The translations under genes and the position numbers were made by a program. Below the pieces are notes generated by a model. It made no database searches, was not told the origin of the DNA, and saw only the letters and a program-made list of their open reading frames with translations. Source: SG8-41 sp044867805 (GTDB lineage Bacteria > Pseudomonadota > Gammaproteobacteria > Burkholderiales > SG8-41). From it: a stretch of 6,524 bases of DNA. The stretch is taken from positions 1-6,524 of the forward strand of contig JBIOVQ010000154.1 in assembly GCA_044867805.1 (NCBI GenBank), given 5' to 3'. Shown piece after piece: positions 1 to 6,524 of this stretch (position 1 is the stretch's first letter; each line of letters opens with the position of its first letter).

Positions 1-860
1 ACCATCACGTTCATCTCGTTGGAGATGGTGACCGTCACCACCTGCTGGAGCGAGGAGAGCAGCAGCGCGCCGATCACCGGTCCGAGCCAGTGCGCGGTGC
101 CGCCGATCATGGGGCTCGCCAGCGCGCCGATCGCGTAGTTGAGGTTGAAGGTGGAGGCCGGCTCGATGTAGCTCATGTACATGGGCATCGGCGCGCCCGC
201 GGCGCCCATCAGGGCGCCCGAGATCGTGCAGGCCAGCACCTTCAGCCGCAGCGTCGGCACTCCGCTGCACTCCGCGGCCTCCTCGCTGTCGCGGATGGCG
301 CGCAAGCCCCTGCCGATCCATGACGTCTCGATGTAGCGCGCGATCGCGACCGCCACCACGCACATCACCGCCATGACCACGAACAGCATCTTGGTGTAGG
401 ACTCGAACGGCGCGGTCGGCGGCGGCCGCAGCAGCTGGATACCGGTGGCGCCGCCGGTGTAGCGCCAGTTGATGAACAGCGTCTCCATGATGAAGATGAT
501 CGCGACCGTGGCGATCGAGAAGAAGATGCCGCGCAGGCGCAGCGTCAGGAGCCCCGTGCCGAAGCCGAGCAGGCCGCTCATCAGGGCTGCTGCGAGGATT
601 TGCACCGCGAGCGGCGCCCCGATCGACTGGAACAGCACGACCGCGGTGTATACCCCCAGGCCGAAGAACGCCGGCGTTCCGAAGTTCACGTATCCCGCGT
701 AGCCGCCGAGGATGTTCCAGGCCGTGGCGAGGACGACGTAGGTGAGTACGATGTACGCCGCGTAGAAGAAGTACTCGTTCTTGACCACTCCAACGGCGAG
801 CACGGCCGCCACGAGCACGGCCGCAGCTCCCATCCAGAATGCCGCGCCGCTCGCTTTCAT
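1..860 (-). CDS. livM: Branched-chain amino acid-type ABC transporter permease LivM, C-terminus beyond the window
   Basis: Reading the minus strand from the ATG at 860-858 gives 286 uninterrupted codons to the window edge, so the 3' end is missing; the family usually has about 320-350 residues. It is an inner-membrane permease that pairs with LivH to form the HAAT transporter channel. Several hydrophobic segments are visible: about residues 8-26, 33-50, 85-108, 112-131, 157-175 and 205-225. The family motif GYAGYVNFGTPAFFGLGVY falls at residues 53-71, and the cytoplasmic EAA-like loop that contacts the ATPase at about 184-201 (RGLRAIRDSEEAAECSGV). IGGTAHWLGPVIGA near residue 252 matches the conserved late helix (usually MIGGxGTxxGPxxGA). 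The start overlaps the livH stop as ATGA, which implies translational coupling. The ATPase genes livG and livF would be expected further left. Identification as an HAAT permease is firm; the transported substrate is not known and, from context, may be aromatic. Confidence 0.93.
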   Translation of the reverse strand, partial: MKASGAAFWMGAAAVLVAAVLAVGVVKNEYFFYAAYIVLTYVVLATAWNILGGYAGYVNFGTPAFFGLGVYTAVVLFQSIGAPLAVQILAAALMSGLLGFGTGLLTLRLRGIFFSIATVAIIFIMETLFINWRYTGGATGIQLLRPPPTAPFESYTKMLFVVMAVMCVVAVAIARYIETSWIGRGLRAIRDSEEAAECSGVPTLRLKVLACTISGALMGAAGAPMPMYMSYIEPASTFNLNYAIGALASPMIGGTAHWLGPVIGALLLSSLQQVVTVTISNEMNVM

Positions 861-1732
861 CGCCCGAACAATCCCTGCGGCCGGATCCCGAGCACGATCA
901 GCAGCAGGCCGAAGGCCACCGCCGGCGCCCAGGATGCGCCGAACTGCATGAGCACGATCGATTCCGAGATGCCGAGGATCAGCCCGGCGGCGACGGTCCC
1001 GGTCATGCTGCCGAGCCCGGCCAGCACGACCACGCAAAAGGTGCGCCCGATGTAGATGCGGTCCATGGTGGGCTCGACCGGCCCGACGATGATGAGCATC
1101 GCCCCGGCCAGCGCCGCGACCGCGGTGGCGATGCCGAACGCCCACTGCTTGATGCGCACCGGGTCGGCGCCCATCAGCCTCAGCGCCGGCTCGTCCTGGG
1201 CCACGGCGCGGATCGCCCGCCCGGTGAACGTGCGCGAGAGATACAGCGTGAGCGCCGTGGTCAGCAGCACGGCGACGCCGAACGCGACCAGCATGCGCAT
1301 CGGCAATCGCATCTCGCCCAGCGCCAGGCTCTTGCCGATGTAGGCCGCCTCGACCAGGCGCTGGTCCACGCCGAAGCCGAGGACCAGCCCCACCTCGATG
1401 ATCAGCGCGAGGCCGAAGAAGAACGCGAGGCCGCGCACGCCGGCCTCGCTGCCGCGTTTCTCGAAGGATTCGTAATAGAACCGGTATATGACCATGCCCA
1501 GCAGGAAGAAAGCCGGCATCAGCACGATGCCGGCGACGATCGGGTCCAGGCCGTAGCCGTAGAGGAGGAAGGTGCAGTAGGAGCCGAACACCATGATCGC
1601 GGGGTGCGCGACGTGCGGCACGTCGAGCAGCCCGAAGGAAACGGACAGCCCGATGCTCACCGCCGCGTAGAAGCAGCCCAGCAGCATGCCGAAGACGATC
1701 GCCTCCAGCAGCAGCTCGAAGGAAAAAACCAT
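857..1732 (-). CDS. livH: Branched-chain amino acid-type ABC transporter permease LivH
   Basis: A complete 291-residue inner-membrane permease, normal length for LivH. It is highly hydrophobic with about eight membrane segments. The N-terminal family signature GLSVSFGLLDVPHVAHPAI lies at residues 28-46 (usual form GLxLxFGxxxxxNxAHG). The cytoplasmic coupling loop GRAIRAVAQDEPALRLMGAD lies at 171-190, and GLGSMTGTVAAGLILGISES at 239-258 is the conserved late segment. The C-terminus IRPQGLFGR is typical of the family. The ATG at 1732 is preceded by a weak AGG-type ribosome site (CTAGGTAAGCC). The stop TGA at 857-859 overlaps the livM ATG by four bases. Upstream, repeat copy 1 and the terminator of the binding-protein gene fill the whole gap to 2070, so the source of transcription for livHM is unclear: read-through, or a start inside the repeat. 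Function as a permease is well supported; substrate class is inferred from the neighbours. Confidence 0.95.
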   Translation of the reverse strand: MVFSFELLLEAIVFGMLLGCFYAAVSIGLSVSFGLLDVPHVAHPAIMVFGSYCTFLLYGYGLDPIVAGIVLMPAFFLLGMVIYRFYYESFEKRGSEAGVRGLAFFFGLALIIEVGLVLGFGVDQRLVEAAYIGKSLALGEMRLPMRMLVAFGVAVLLTTALTLYLSRTFTGRAIRAVAQDEPALRLMGADPVRIKQWAFGIATAVAALAGAMLIIVGPVEPTMDRIYIGRTFCVVVLAGLGSMTGTVAAGLILGISESIVLMQFGASWAPAVAFGLLLIVLGIRPQGLFGR

Positions 1733-1754
1733 GGCTTACCTAGAGGCTATCTCG

Positions 1755-2004
1755 AACGGAACCGCAGATGAACGCAGATGAACGCGGATCAAAACCGGAA
1801 ATTAGCCGGCAAGGCGCCAAGAACGCCAAGGAATACGAAAATGGGCTCGCTAATGCAGCGGCGACATCGCAGGTTGCGACGCTACCAAGCGATTCAGGGA
1901 AGGGTTTGGTTCTCATTCTTGTATTGAATTTCTTGGCGGCCTTGGCGTCTTGGCGGCTATTTTTGAGTTTTATCGGCGTGTATCGGCGTTCATCGGCGGT
2001 TGCT
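1755..2004 (+). repeat. Long palindromic intergenic repeat (GCCAAG family), copy 1
   Basis: This 250-bp element fills most of the gap between the binding-protein terminator and livH. The same sequence occurs inverted at 3380-3619. By hand alignment the two share all but about 13 of 240 positions, plus one 10-base insertion here (TATCGGCGTG then TATCGGCGTT, about 1971-1990). Each copy is itself an imperfect inverted repeat. The left arm has GATGAACGC units (1767-1786) followed by GCCGGCAAGGCGCCAAGAAC (1805-1824). The right arm is the complement of the same motifs (TTGGCGGCCTTGGCGTCTTG at 1932-1951, GCGTTCATCGGC at 1987-1998). The unpaired middle (about 1840-1925) is AT-richer than the flanking genes. 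There is no transposase and I see no clear target-site duplication. It resembles MITE-like or REP-like palindromes; what spreads it is unknown. An 80-codon open frame crosses both copies but looks like a by-product of the repeat. Confidence 0.9.
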
Positions 2005-2014
2005 TTTGGACGTG

Positions 2015-2053
2015 CCCTAAAAAAACGGCGCGGGGTCGCCGCGCCGTTTAGGG
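2015..2053 (-). terminator. Rho-independent terminator of the binding-protein gene
   Basis: On the minus strand, about 18 bases after the stop at 2071, an 8-bp GC-rich stem ACGGCGCG / CGCGCCGT (2047-2040 with 2032-2025) closes a 7-base loop and is followed at once by seven T residues (2025-2019 read on the minus strand). Outer bases CCCT/AGGG (2053-2050 with 2018-2015) can extend the structure. This is a textbook intrinsic terminator. It should stop most binding-protein transcripts before livH. Confidence 0.92.
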
Positions 2054-2070
2054 AAGTATCCCCTCGTTCC

Positions 2071-3309
2071 CTATTGGCCCCGCGCCTTCTCGAACGGCGC
2101 GACGACGTCGCCCGTCTTGTACTGGTCCGGGTAGAGCACGACCTGCTTGCCGGGCTTGCGGAACTGCTCCATGTCCTTGTCCACGATGCCGCGGAACTGC
2201 GCCTGCACCACGCGCGGATTCGCCCACTCGCCGTCCGGGCCGAAGCGGATCGGGCCGACGATGGTCTTCATCTCGTTCTTGCGCAGGTAGGCGGCAAGCA
2301 CCTTGTGGTCGAGGCTCTTGGTGGCGTTGATCGCCTGCTCGAGCATCTGGCCGATGGCGTAGTTGAACGGCGGCAGGTAGAAGCCGAGCGGGTCTACCTT
2401 CGCTTCCTTCGCCTTCACCGCATAGCGCTGCAGGAACTCCTCGACGCCGGGGTACTTGATGCCGGGCACGTAGGAGTTGTAGTTGACGATCCCGTTGAGC
2501 GACGAGCCGAGCGACACCATGTTCGGCGTGAACTGCAGGCCGACCATGCCGCCGCCGAAGAGCTTCACCGACGAGCCGACGCCGATCTCGTTCACCGCGC
2601 GCACGATCGCCACCGAGTCATTGGGATACGACATGACGAACACGATGTCCGGCTTCGCCGCGCGGATCGCGCGGATCATCGAGGAGAAGTCCACCGTCGC
2701 GGGCGGGTAGTTCTGGTCGTAGACCGTCTTCAGGCCCGCCTTCTTGGCGAGGCCGCGCGCGCCGTTCGCCAGGTTTTGCGCGAATTCCTGGTCGGCGGCG
2801 AGGATGGCGATGGTCTTGGCGCCGAGCCTCTGGCCCGCCCGGAGGAAGCCGGCGGACCAGCTCGAGGCGTCGTTCCACGGCGAATTGTTGAACCACATGT
2901 CGTGCTTCACCGTGCGGTTCACCTGGAACGAGAAGTTGCCCATCAGCAGCAGGCCGCGCTGCTTGACCAGCGGCATGATCGGCGCGGTCGGCACGGTGCC
3001 GTACGGCGCGATGAGGAGGTCCACCTTGTCCACGTCGAGCAGCTTGGTGTAGATGCTCGGCGTCAACGCCGGGTTGGTCTGGTCGTCGTAGACGATGAGC
3101 TCGACCTTCCTGCCGAGCAGTCCGCCTTTCTTGTTCACGTCCTCGACCCACATGCGGATCGCGAGCAGCGCCGCCTGGCCGCCGGCGCCGAGCGAGCCGG
3201 TCTGCGGCATGCTCATGCCGACCTTGATCGGCTGCTGGGCCAGCGCCGCCGCGGAGGCCGCGAGCAGCACGGCCGCGAGCATCGCCGCAAATGCACGGAT
3301 CAGTTTCAT
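2071..3309 (-). CDS. HAAT-family ABC transporter periplasmic substrate-binding protein
   Basis: A complete 412-residue secreted protein. Residues 1-24 are a Sec signal peptide: MKLIR, a hydrophobic alanine/leucine core, and a probable cut after ALA24 before QQ. The mature part has the type I periplasmic-binding fold of the Leu/Ile/Val and aromatic/amide-binding class (Peripla_BP_6-like). It opens with IKVGMSMPQTGSLGAGGQAA (28-47). GGLLGRKVELIVYDDQTNP (62-80) is the classic family segment. The second lobe includes KTIAILAADQEFAQNLANGA (165-184) and PDIVFVMSYPNDSVAIVRAV (220-239). GPIRFGPDGEWANPRVVQAQ (352-371) is the usual C-terminal signature. The start has a strong Shine-Dalgarno and its own candidate promoter, and an intrinsic terminator follows, so it can be an independent unit. 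Such proteins deliver the ligand to LivHM. Ligand unknown; with ring-hydroxylating and ring-cleaving neighbours, an aromatic acid or heteroaromatic is more likely than an amino acid (inference). Confidence 0.94.
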   Translation of the reverse strand: MKLIRAFAAMLAAVLLAASAAALAQQPIKVGMSMPQTGSLGAGGQAALLAIRMWVEDVNKKGGLLGRKVELIVYDDQTNPALTPSIYTKLLDVDKVDLLIAPYGTVPTAPIMPLVKQRGLLLMGNFSFQVNRTVKHDMWFNNSPWNDASSWSAGFLRAGQRLGAKTIAILAADQEFAQNLANGARGLAKKAGLKTVYDQNYPPATVDFSSMIRAIRAAKPDIVFVMSYPNDSVAIVRAVNEIGVGSSVKLFGGGMVGLQFTPNMVSLGSSLNGIVNYNSYVPGIKYPGVEEFLQRYAVKAKEAKVDPLGFYLPPFNYAIGQMLEQAINATKSLDHKVLAAYLRKNEMKTIVGPIRFGPDGEWANPRVVQAQFRGIVDKDMEQFRKPGKQVVLYPDQYKTGDVVAPFEKARGQ

Positions 3310-3315
3310 CGTTAT

Positions 3316-3324
3316 CCCCTCCTT
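3316..3324 (-). promoter_or_regulatory. Strong Shine-Dalgarno for the binding-protein gene
   Basis: The minus strand reads AAGGAGGGG, with AAGGAGG at 3324-3318 and 8 bases between it and the ATG at 3309. It is the only near-perfect ribosome binding site in the window. It fixes this start codon and suggests much higher translation of the binding protein than of its neighbours, as is usual for periplasmic binding proteins. Confidence 0.88.
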
Positions 3325-3337
3325 GAGAAGAACGGTA

Positions 3338-3367
3338 ATGCTGGCACCGGCATCGCCAGCATGTCAA
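3338..3367 (-). promoter_or_regulatory. Candidate promoter with an overlapping palindromic operator for the binding-protein gene
   Basis: The minus strand has a perfect TTGACA -35 box (3367-3362), an 18-base spacer and a weak CAGCAT -10 (3343-3338), which would give a leader of roughly 20 bases holding only the Shine-Dalgarno. An 8-bp inverted repeat ATGCTGGC / GCCAGCAT (3338-3345 and 3355-3362, 9-base centre) covers the spacer and the -10. This is a typical position for a repressor or activator site, though it could also be a simple hairpin. The -10 is poor, so either an activator is needed or the promoter call is wrong. Confidence 0.45.
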
Positions 3368-3379
3368 ACAATCCTCAAC

Positions 3380-3619
3380 AGCAACCGCCGATGAACGCCG
3401 ATAAGACTCAAAAATAGCCGCCAAGACGCCAAGGCCGCCAAGAAATTCAATACAAGAATGAGAACTAAACCGCTCCCTGAATCGCTTGGCAGCGTTGCAA
3501 CCTGCGATGTCGCCGCTGTATTAGCGAGCCCATTTTCGTATTCCTTGGCGTTCTTGGCGCCTTGGCGGCTAATTTCCGGTCTCGATCCGCGTTCATCTGC
3601 GTTCATCGGCGGCGCCGTT
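3380..3619 (-). repeat. Long palindromic intergenic repeat (GCCAAG family), copy 2, inverted
   Basis: The reverse complement matches 1755-2004 with about 13 substitutions and lacks the 10-base insertion. It begins 8 bases after the dioxygenase stop codon and ends just before the candidate promoter of the binding-protein gene, so it fills nearly the whole space between the two transcription units. The arms carry the same GATGAACGC and GCCAAG motifs (3601-3543 on one side, 3391-3443 on the other). No transposase or integrase gene is nearby. The element may act as a boundary hairpin in the transcript leaving the dioxygenase gene, since I see no separate intrinsic terminator with a T-run there. 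Confidence 0.9.
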
Positions 3620-3626
3620 TAGAGTC

Positions 3627-4547
3627 TTAGTCGGCCGCTTCGAAGTTCCTGCCGAAATCGGCCGGCACGTTCGGCCCCCAGGCGTACAGGGAATCGGCCG
3701 GCGGGTAATCCTTCGGCTTCCAGTCCATGTCGCCCGGGATGTAATCGATGTCGCAAAAGTACTCCGCCAGGCTGCCCCAGGGGTCGCGGATGTAGTGGAA
3801 GAAGTTCGAGCCGATGACGTGGCGGCCGAAGCCCCAGCCGTCGCGGTAGCCCTTGTCGAGGAGTCGGCACGCGCCCACGCCGAGCTCGTCGATGTTCCCG
3901 ACCTCGAAGCTCGCGTGGTGGTAGCCCGGCCGCTCGTCCTTGAGGAAAGCCAGGACGTGATGGTCGCTGCCGCCTTCGCCGTTGCGCAGGAAGGCGATGA
4001 TGTCCTGCGAGCGGTCGGACAGCCGCATGCCGACGACCCGCGTGTAGAAATCGATCTGCCGCTCCAGGTTCGGCGTGAACCGCAGGGTGTGGCCGAGGCG
4101 GCGCGGCCGCACCTGGATGTCGCGCGGGGGGTGTCCCGGGACGCCGGCACGGTTGAGATGCCCCGGATTGTTGATCTTCCATTCCGGTGCGGCAGCCCAC
4201 GGCGCCGGCTCCGCCCCTTGCACGTTCAGAAGCAGCCCGTCGGGGTCGCGGAACCACAAGCCGTCGCCCGGTGTTTCCTTCGGCGCGTCGAGGAGCCGCG
4301 TGCCGCTCTTCTCGACCCGCGCCTTGATTTCCCGGACCGCGTCCGCGCGCGCGCCGAAGCAGATATGGTGCATCGTTCTTTTCTTTCCCTCGACCAGGAT
4401 CACCTGGTCCTGGTCGCGCCCATGGCAGCGCATCACGACGCGCCGGCCGTCGTCGCGTGCCTCCATTCCGAAGTCGGAGTAGAACTTCCTGCCTGCGGCG
4501 GGATCCGGTACTGCGAGCGCGATGTGCTGCAGGGAGCGGACGGTCAT
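3627..4547 (-). CDS. Two-domain extradiol (catechol-type) ring-cleavage dioxygenase, VOC superfamily
   Basis: 306 residues, the usual size of type I two-domain extradiol dioxygenases such as BphC (about 300). These Fe(II) enzymes cleave a catechol next to its hydroxyls using O2. The N-terminal VOC domain (about 5-112) is degenerate, with N108 where a metal-binding Glu would be. The catalytic domain (about 150-265) holds the full metal triad by motif: H153 (LGHTLRFTPN), H211 (YHHASFEV) and E262 (SLAEYF). It also has the active-site His pair 196-197, H243 (GRHVIG) and Y252. The H243-Y252-E262 spacing of 9 and 10 equals that of BphC as I recall it (H241, Y250, E260). The start at 4547 lacks a clear Shine-Dalgarno, but the protein aligns from its first residues. 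It lies 59 bases after the flavin hydroxylase, whose product it may open. Exact substrate unknown; the preserved active site makes an inactive paralogue unlikely. Confidence 0.93.
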   Translation of the reverse strand: MTVRSLQHIALAVPDPAAGRKFYSDFGMEARDDGRRVVMRCHGRDQDQVILVEGKKRTMHHICFGARADAVREIKARVEKSGTRLLDAPKETPGDGLWFRDPDGLLLNVQGAEPAPWAAAPEWKINNPGHLNRAGVPGHPPRDIQVRPRRLGHTLRFTPNLERQIDFYTRVVGMRLSDRSQDIIAFLRNGEGGSDHHVLAFLKDERPGYHHASFEVGNIDELGVGACRLLDKGYRDGWGFGRHVIGSNFFHYIRDPWGSLAEYFCDIDYIPGDMDWKPKDYPPADSLYAWGPNVPADFGRNFEAAD

Positions 4548-4585
4548 GAGCGGGCGGGGCAGGTGCGTTGCGGAGGTGTGCGGCG

Positions 4586-4606
4586 ATTATGAAAGGACGT
4601 CGCTAT

Positions 4607-4614
<8 letters not shown>
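4586..4614 (-). promoter_or_regulatory. Weak candidate internal promoter before the dioxygenase
   Basis: On the minus strand, TTGCTT (4614-4609, overlapping the hydroxylase stop codon) and CATAAT (4591-4586) are separated by 17 bases. The -10 matches consensus at 5 of 6 positions and the -35 at 3 of 6. The rest of the 59-base gap shows no hairpin or other signal. It could let the dioxygenase be made apart from the hydroxylase, but such matches arise by chance. Confidence 0.25.
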
Positions 4615-6229
<1,615 letters not shown>

Positions 6230-6240
6230 TGGAGCGGGAC

Positions 6241-6372
6241 CCAAGCACCAAATCTCAAGCACCAAACTACAAACAAGCACGAAGCACCAAATTCCAAGCT
6301 CCAAACGTTTGGAATTTGGGATTTGAGATTTGGAATTTGTTTGGAGTTTGGGATTTGGAGCTTGGTGCTTGG
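6241..6372. repeat. 132-bp symmetric palindromic repeat (CCAAA/TTTGG family)
   Basis: The element is a long inverted repeat centred on CCAAACGTTTGG (6301-6312). The arms are in exact register over 66 bases each, with no net insertion. The outermost 10 bases pair perfectly (CCAAGCACCA at 6241-6250 with its complement at 6363-6372), and 47 of the 66 positions pair by my count. Each arm is made of degenerate short words such as CCAAATC, CCAAATTCC and CCAAACTCC, nearly G-free on one strand, unlike the GC-rich genes around it. It differs from the GCCAAG elements elsewhere in the window. In RNA it would form one long hairpin between the molybdenum-hydroxylase-like gene and the flavin hydroxylase. 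It might shield or separate transcripts; no mobility gene is present. Confidence 0.88.
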
Positions 6373-6379
6373 CTTTTTC

Positions 6380-6404
6380 CCTCGACCCCCGACCCTCGAC
6401 TCTC
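6380..6404. repeat. Short degenerate CGACCC-type tract beside the palindrome
   Basis: The 25 bases read as imperfect copies of CTCGAC / CCGACC and lie between the palindrome and the stop codon of the upstream gene. They are probably part of the same repeat unit, outside the symmetric core. No function can be assigned. Confidence 0.4.
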
Positions 6405-6405
6405 G

Positions 6406-6524
6406 TCAGACCTTGCCGAGGGCCTTCAAGACGCGCTCGGGCGTGCAAGGCTGCGCCGTGACGCGCGCGTTGAAAGGCGCGAGCGCGTCGTTGATCGCGT
6501 TCATCACTGCGCCCGGCGCGCCGG
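6406..6524 (-). CDS. C-terminal end of a xanthine dehydrogenase / CO dehydrogenase family molybdopterin-binding subunit
   Basis: Only the last 39 codons and the stop (TGA at 6408-6406) are in the window; the gene continues to the right. The readable tail is GAPGAVMNAINDALAPFNAR, then VTAQPCTPERVLKALGKV. This fits the very characteristic end of the large molybdenum-cofactor subunit of the family (usual pattern: A-x-x-NAV/INDALxPxGxRVTxxPxTPERVxxAL). These enzymes hydroxylate aldehydes, purines or N-heteroaromatic rings with oxygen from water, working with a 2Fe-2S subunit and an FAD subunit. The 176-bp gap to the flavin hydroxylase is mostly a palindromic repeat, so co-transcription is possible but not shown. 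The fragment carries no cofactor-binding motif, so the call rests on the tail pattern alone, and subfamily and substrate are open. A molybdenum hydroxylase next to a flavin hydroxylase and an extradiol dioxygenase would suit N-heteroaromatic degradation (inference). Confidence 0.75.
   Translation of the reverse strand, partial: GAPGAVMNAINDALAPFNARVTAQPCTPERVLKALGKV

Noticed and set aside
839..1771. 310-codon open frame on the plus strand
   Set aside because: Antisense shadow of livH with a charged, repetitive composition and no recognisable fold. livH on the other strand is unmistakable.
1768..3417. 549-codon open frame on the plus strand
   Set aside because: Its middle is the antisense of the binding-protein gene (Arg/His/Asp-rich, low complexity) and both ends run through the two repeat copies. 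The minus strand has a signal peptide, family motifs and a strong ribosome site.
3364..3606. 80-codon minus-strand open frame in repeat copy 2 as a gene
   Set aside because: It lies wholly in repeat DNA, has no convincing ribosome site, and its residues mirror the repeated GCCAAG and GATGAACGC words. It is kept only as a low-interest finding.
1755..3619. Composite transposon or insertion sequence
   Set aside because: The bracketed interval holds only a binding-protein gene, no transposase is present, and I found no target-site duplication at either repeat.
6241..6404. CRISPR-like array
   Set aside because: The short words are degenerate and directly adjoining, with no regular spacers. The structure is one palindrome.
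6230..6448. 73-codon N-terminal extension of the flavin hydroxylase
   Set aside because: It translates the palindromic repeat and the end of the upstream gene in another frame (words such as KLQTNSKSQIPNSK). The FAD fold normally begins within about 10 residues of the start.

Overview
The window is GC-rich (clearly above 60% by eye) and every real gene lies on the minus strand, so the biological order runs from the right edge to the left. The gene families and coding style fit a soil- or groundwater-type proteobacterium. I favour a betaproteobacterium (Burkholderiales-like), because intergenic palindromes of the two kinds seen here are, to my knowledge, common in uncultivated members of that group. 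This placement is inference.

Layout in transcription order: (1) 6524-6406, the last 39 codons of a gene resembling the molybdopterin-binding large subunit of the xanthine dehydrogenase / aerobic CO dehydrogenase family. (2) 6372-6241, a 132-bp palindromic repeat. (3) 6229-4607, a 540-residue class A FAD-dependent aromatic hydroxylase. (4) 4547-3627, a two-domain extradiol (catechol-type) ring-cleavage dioxygenase of the VOC superfamily with a complete active site. (5) 3619-3380, repeat copy 2, about 240 bp. (6) 3367-2015, an apparently self-contained unit: candidate promoter with a palindrome, strong Shine-Dalgarno, a periplasmic binding-protein gene and an intrinsic terminator. (7) 2004-1755, repeat copy 1, inverted relative to copy 2. 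(8) 1732-857 livH and 860-1 livM, two membrane permeases of a branched-chain-amino-acid-type (HAAT) ABC transporter, overlapping by ATGA; livM runs off the left edge.

Together the genes read as an uptake and degradation locus for an aromatic or N-heteroaromatic compound. The binding protein and LivH/LivM (with ATPases presumably beyond the left edge) import the substrate. A molybdenum hydroxylase and the flavin hydroxylase add hydroxyl groups, and the extradiol dioxygenase opens the ring. The substrate cannot be read from the sequence.

The least ordinary part is the non-coding DNA. Two about 95% identical copies of a palindromic element sit in opposite orientation and bracket exactly the binding-protein transcription unit. 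A second, unrelated palindrome, symmetric without any net indel over 132 bp, separates the two oxidative genes and ends 11 bp before a GTG start without a recognisable ribosome binding site. I see no CRISPR array, tRNA, rRNA, transposase or integrase. The two gene-free stretches over 300 bases (1733-2070 and 3310-3626) are almost fully accounted for by the repeat copies plus the terminator and promoter region.
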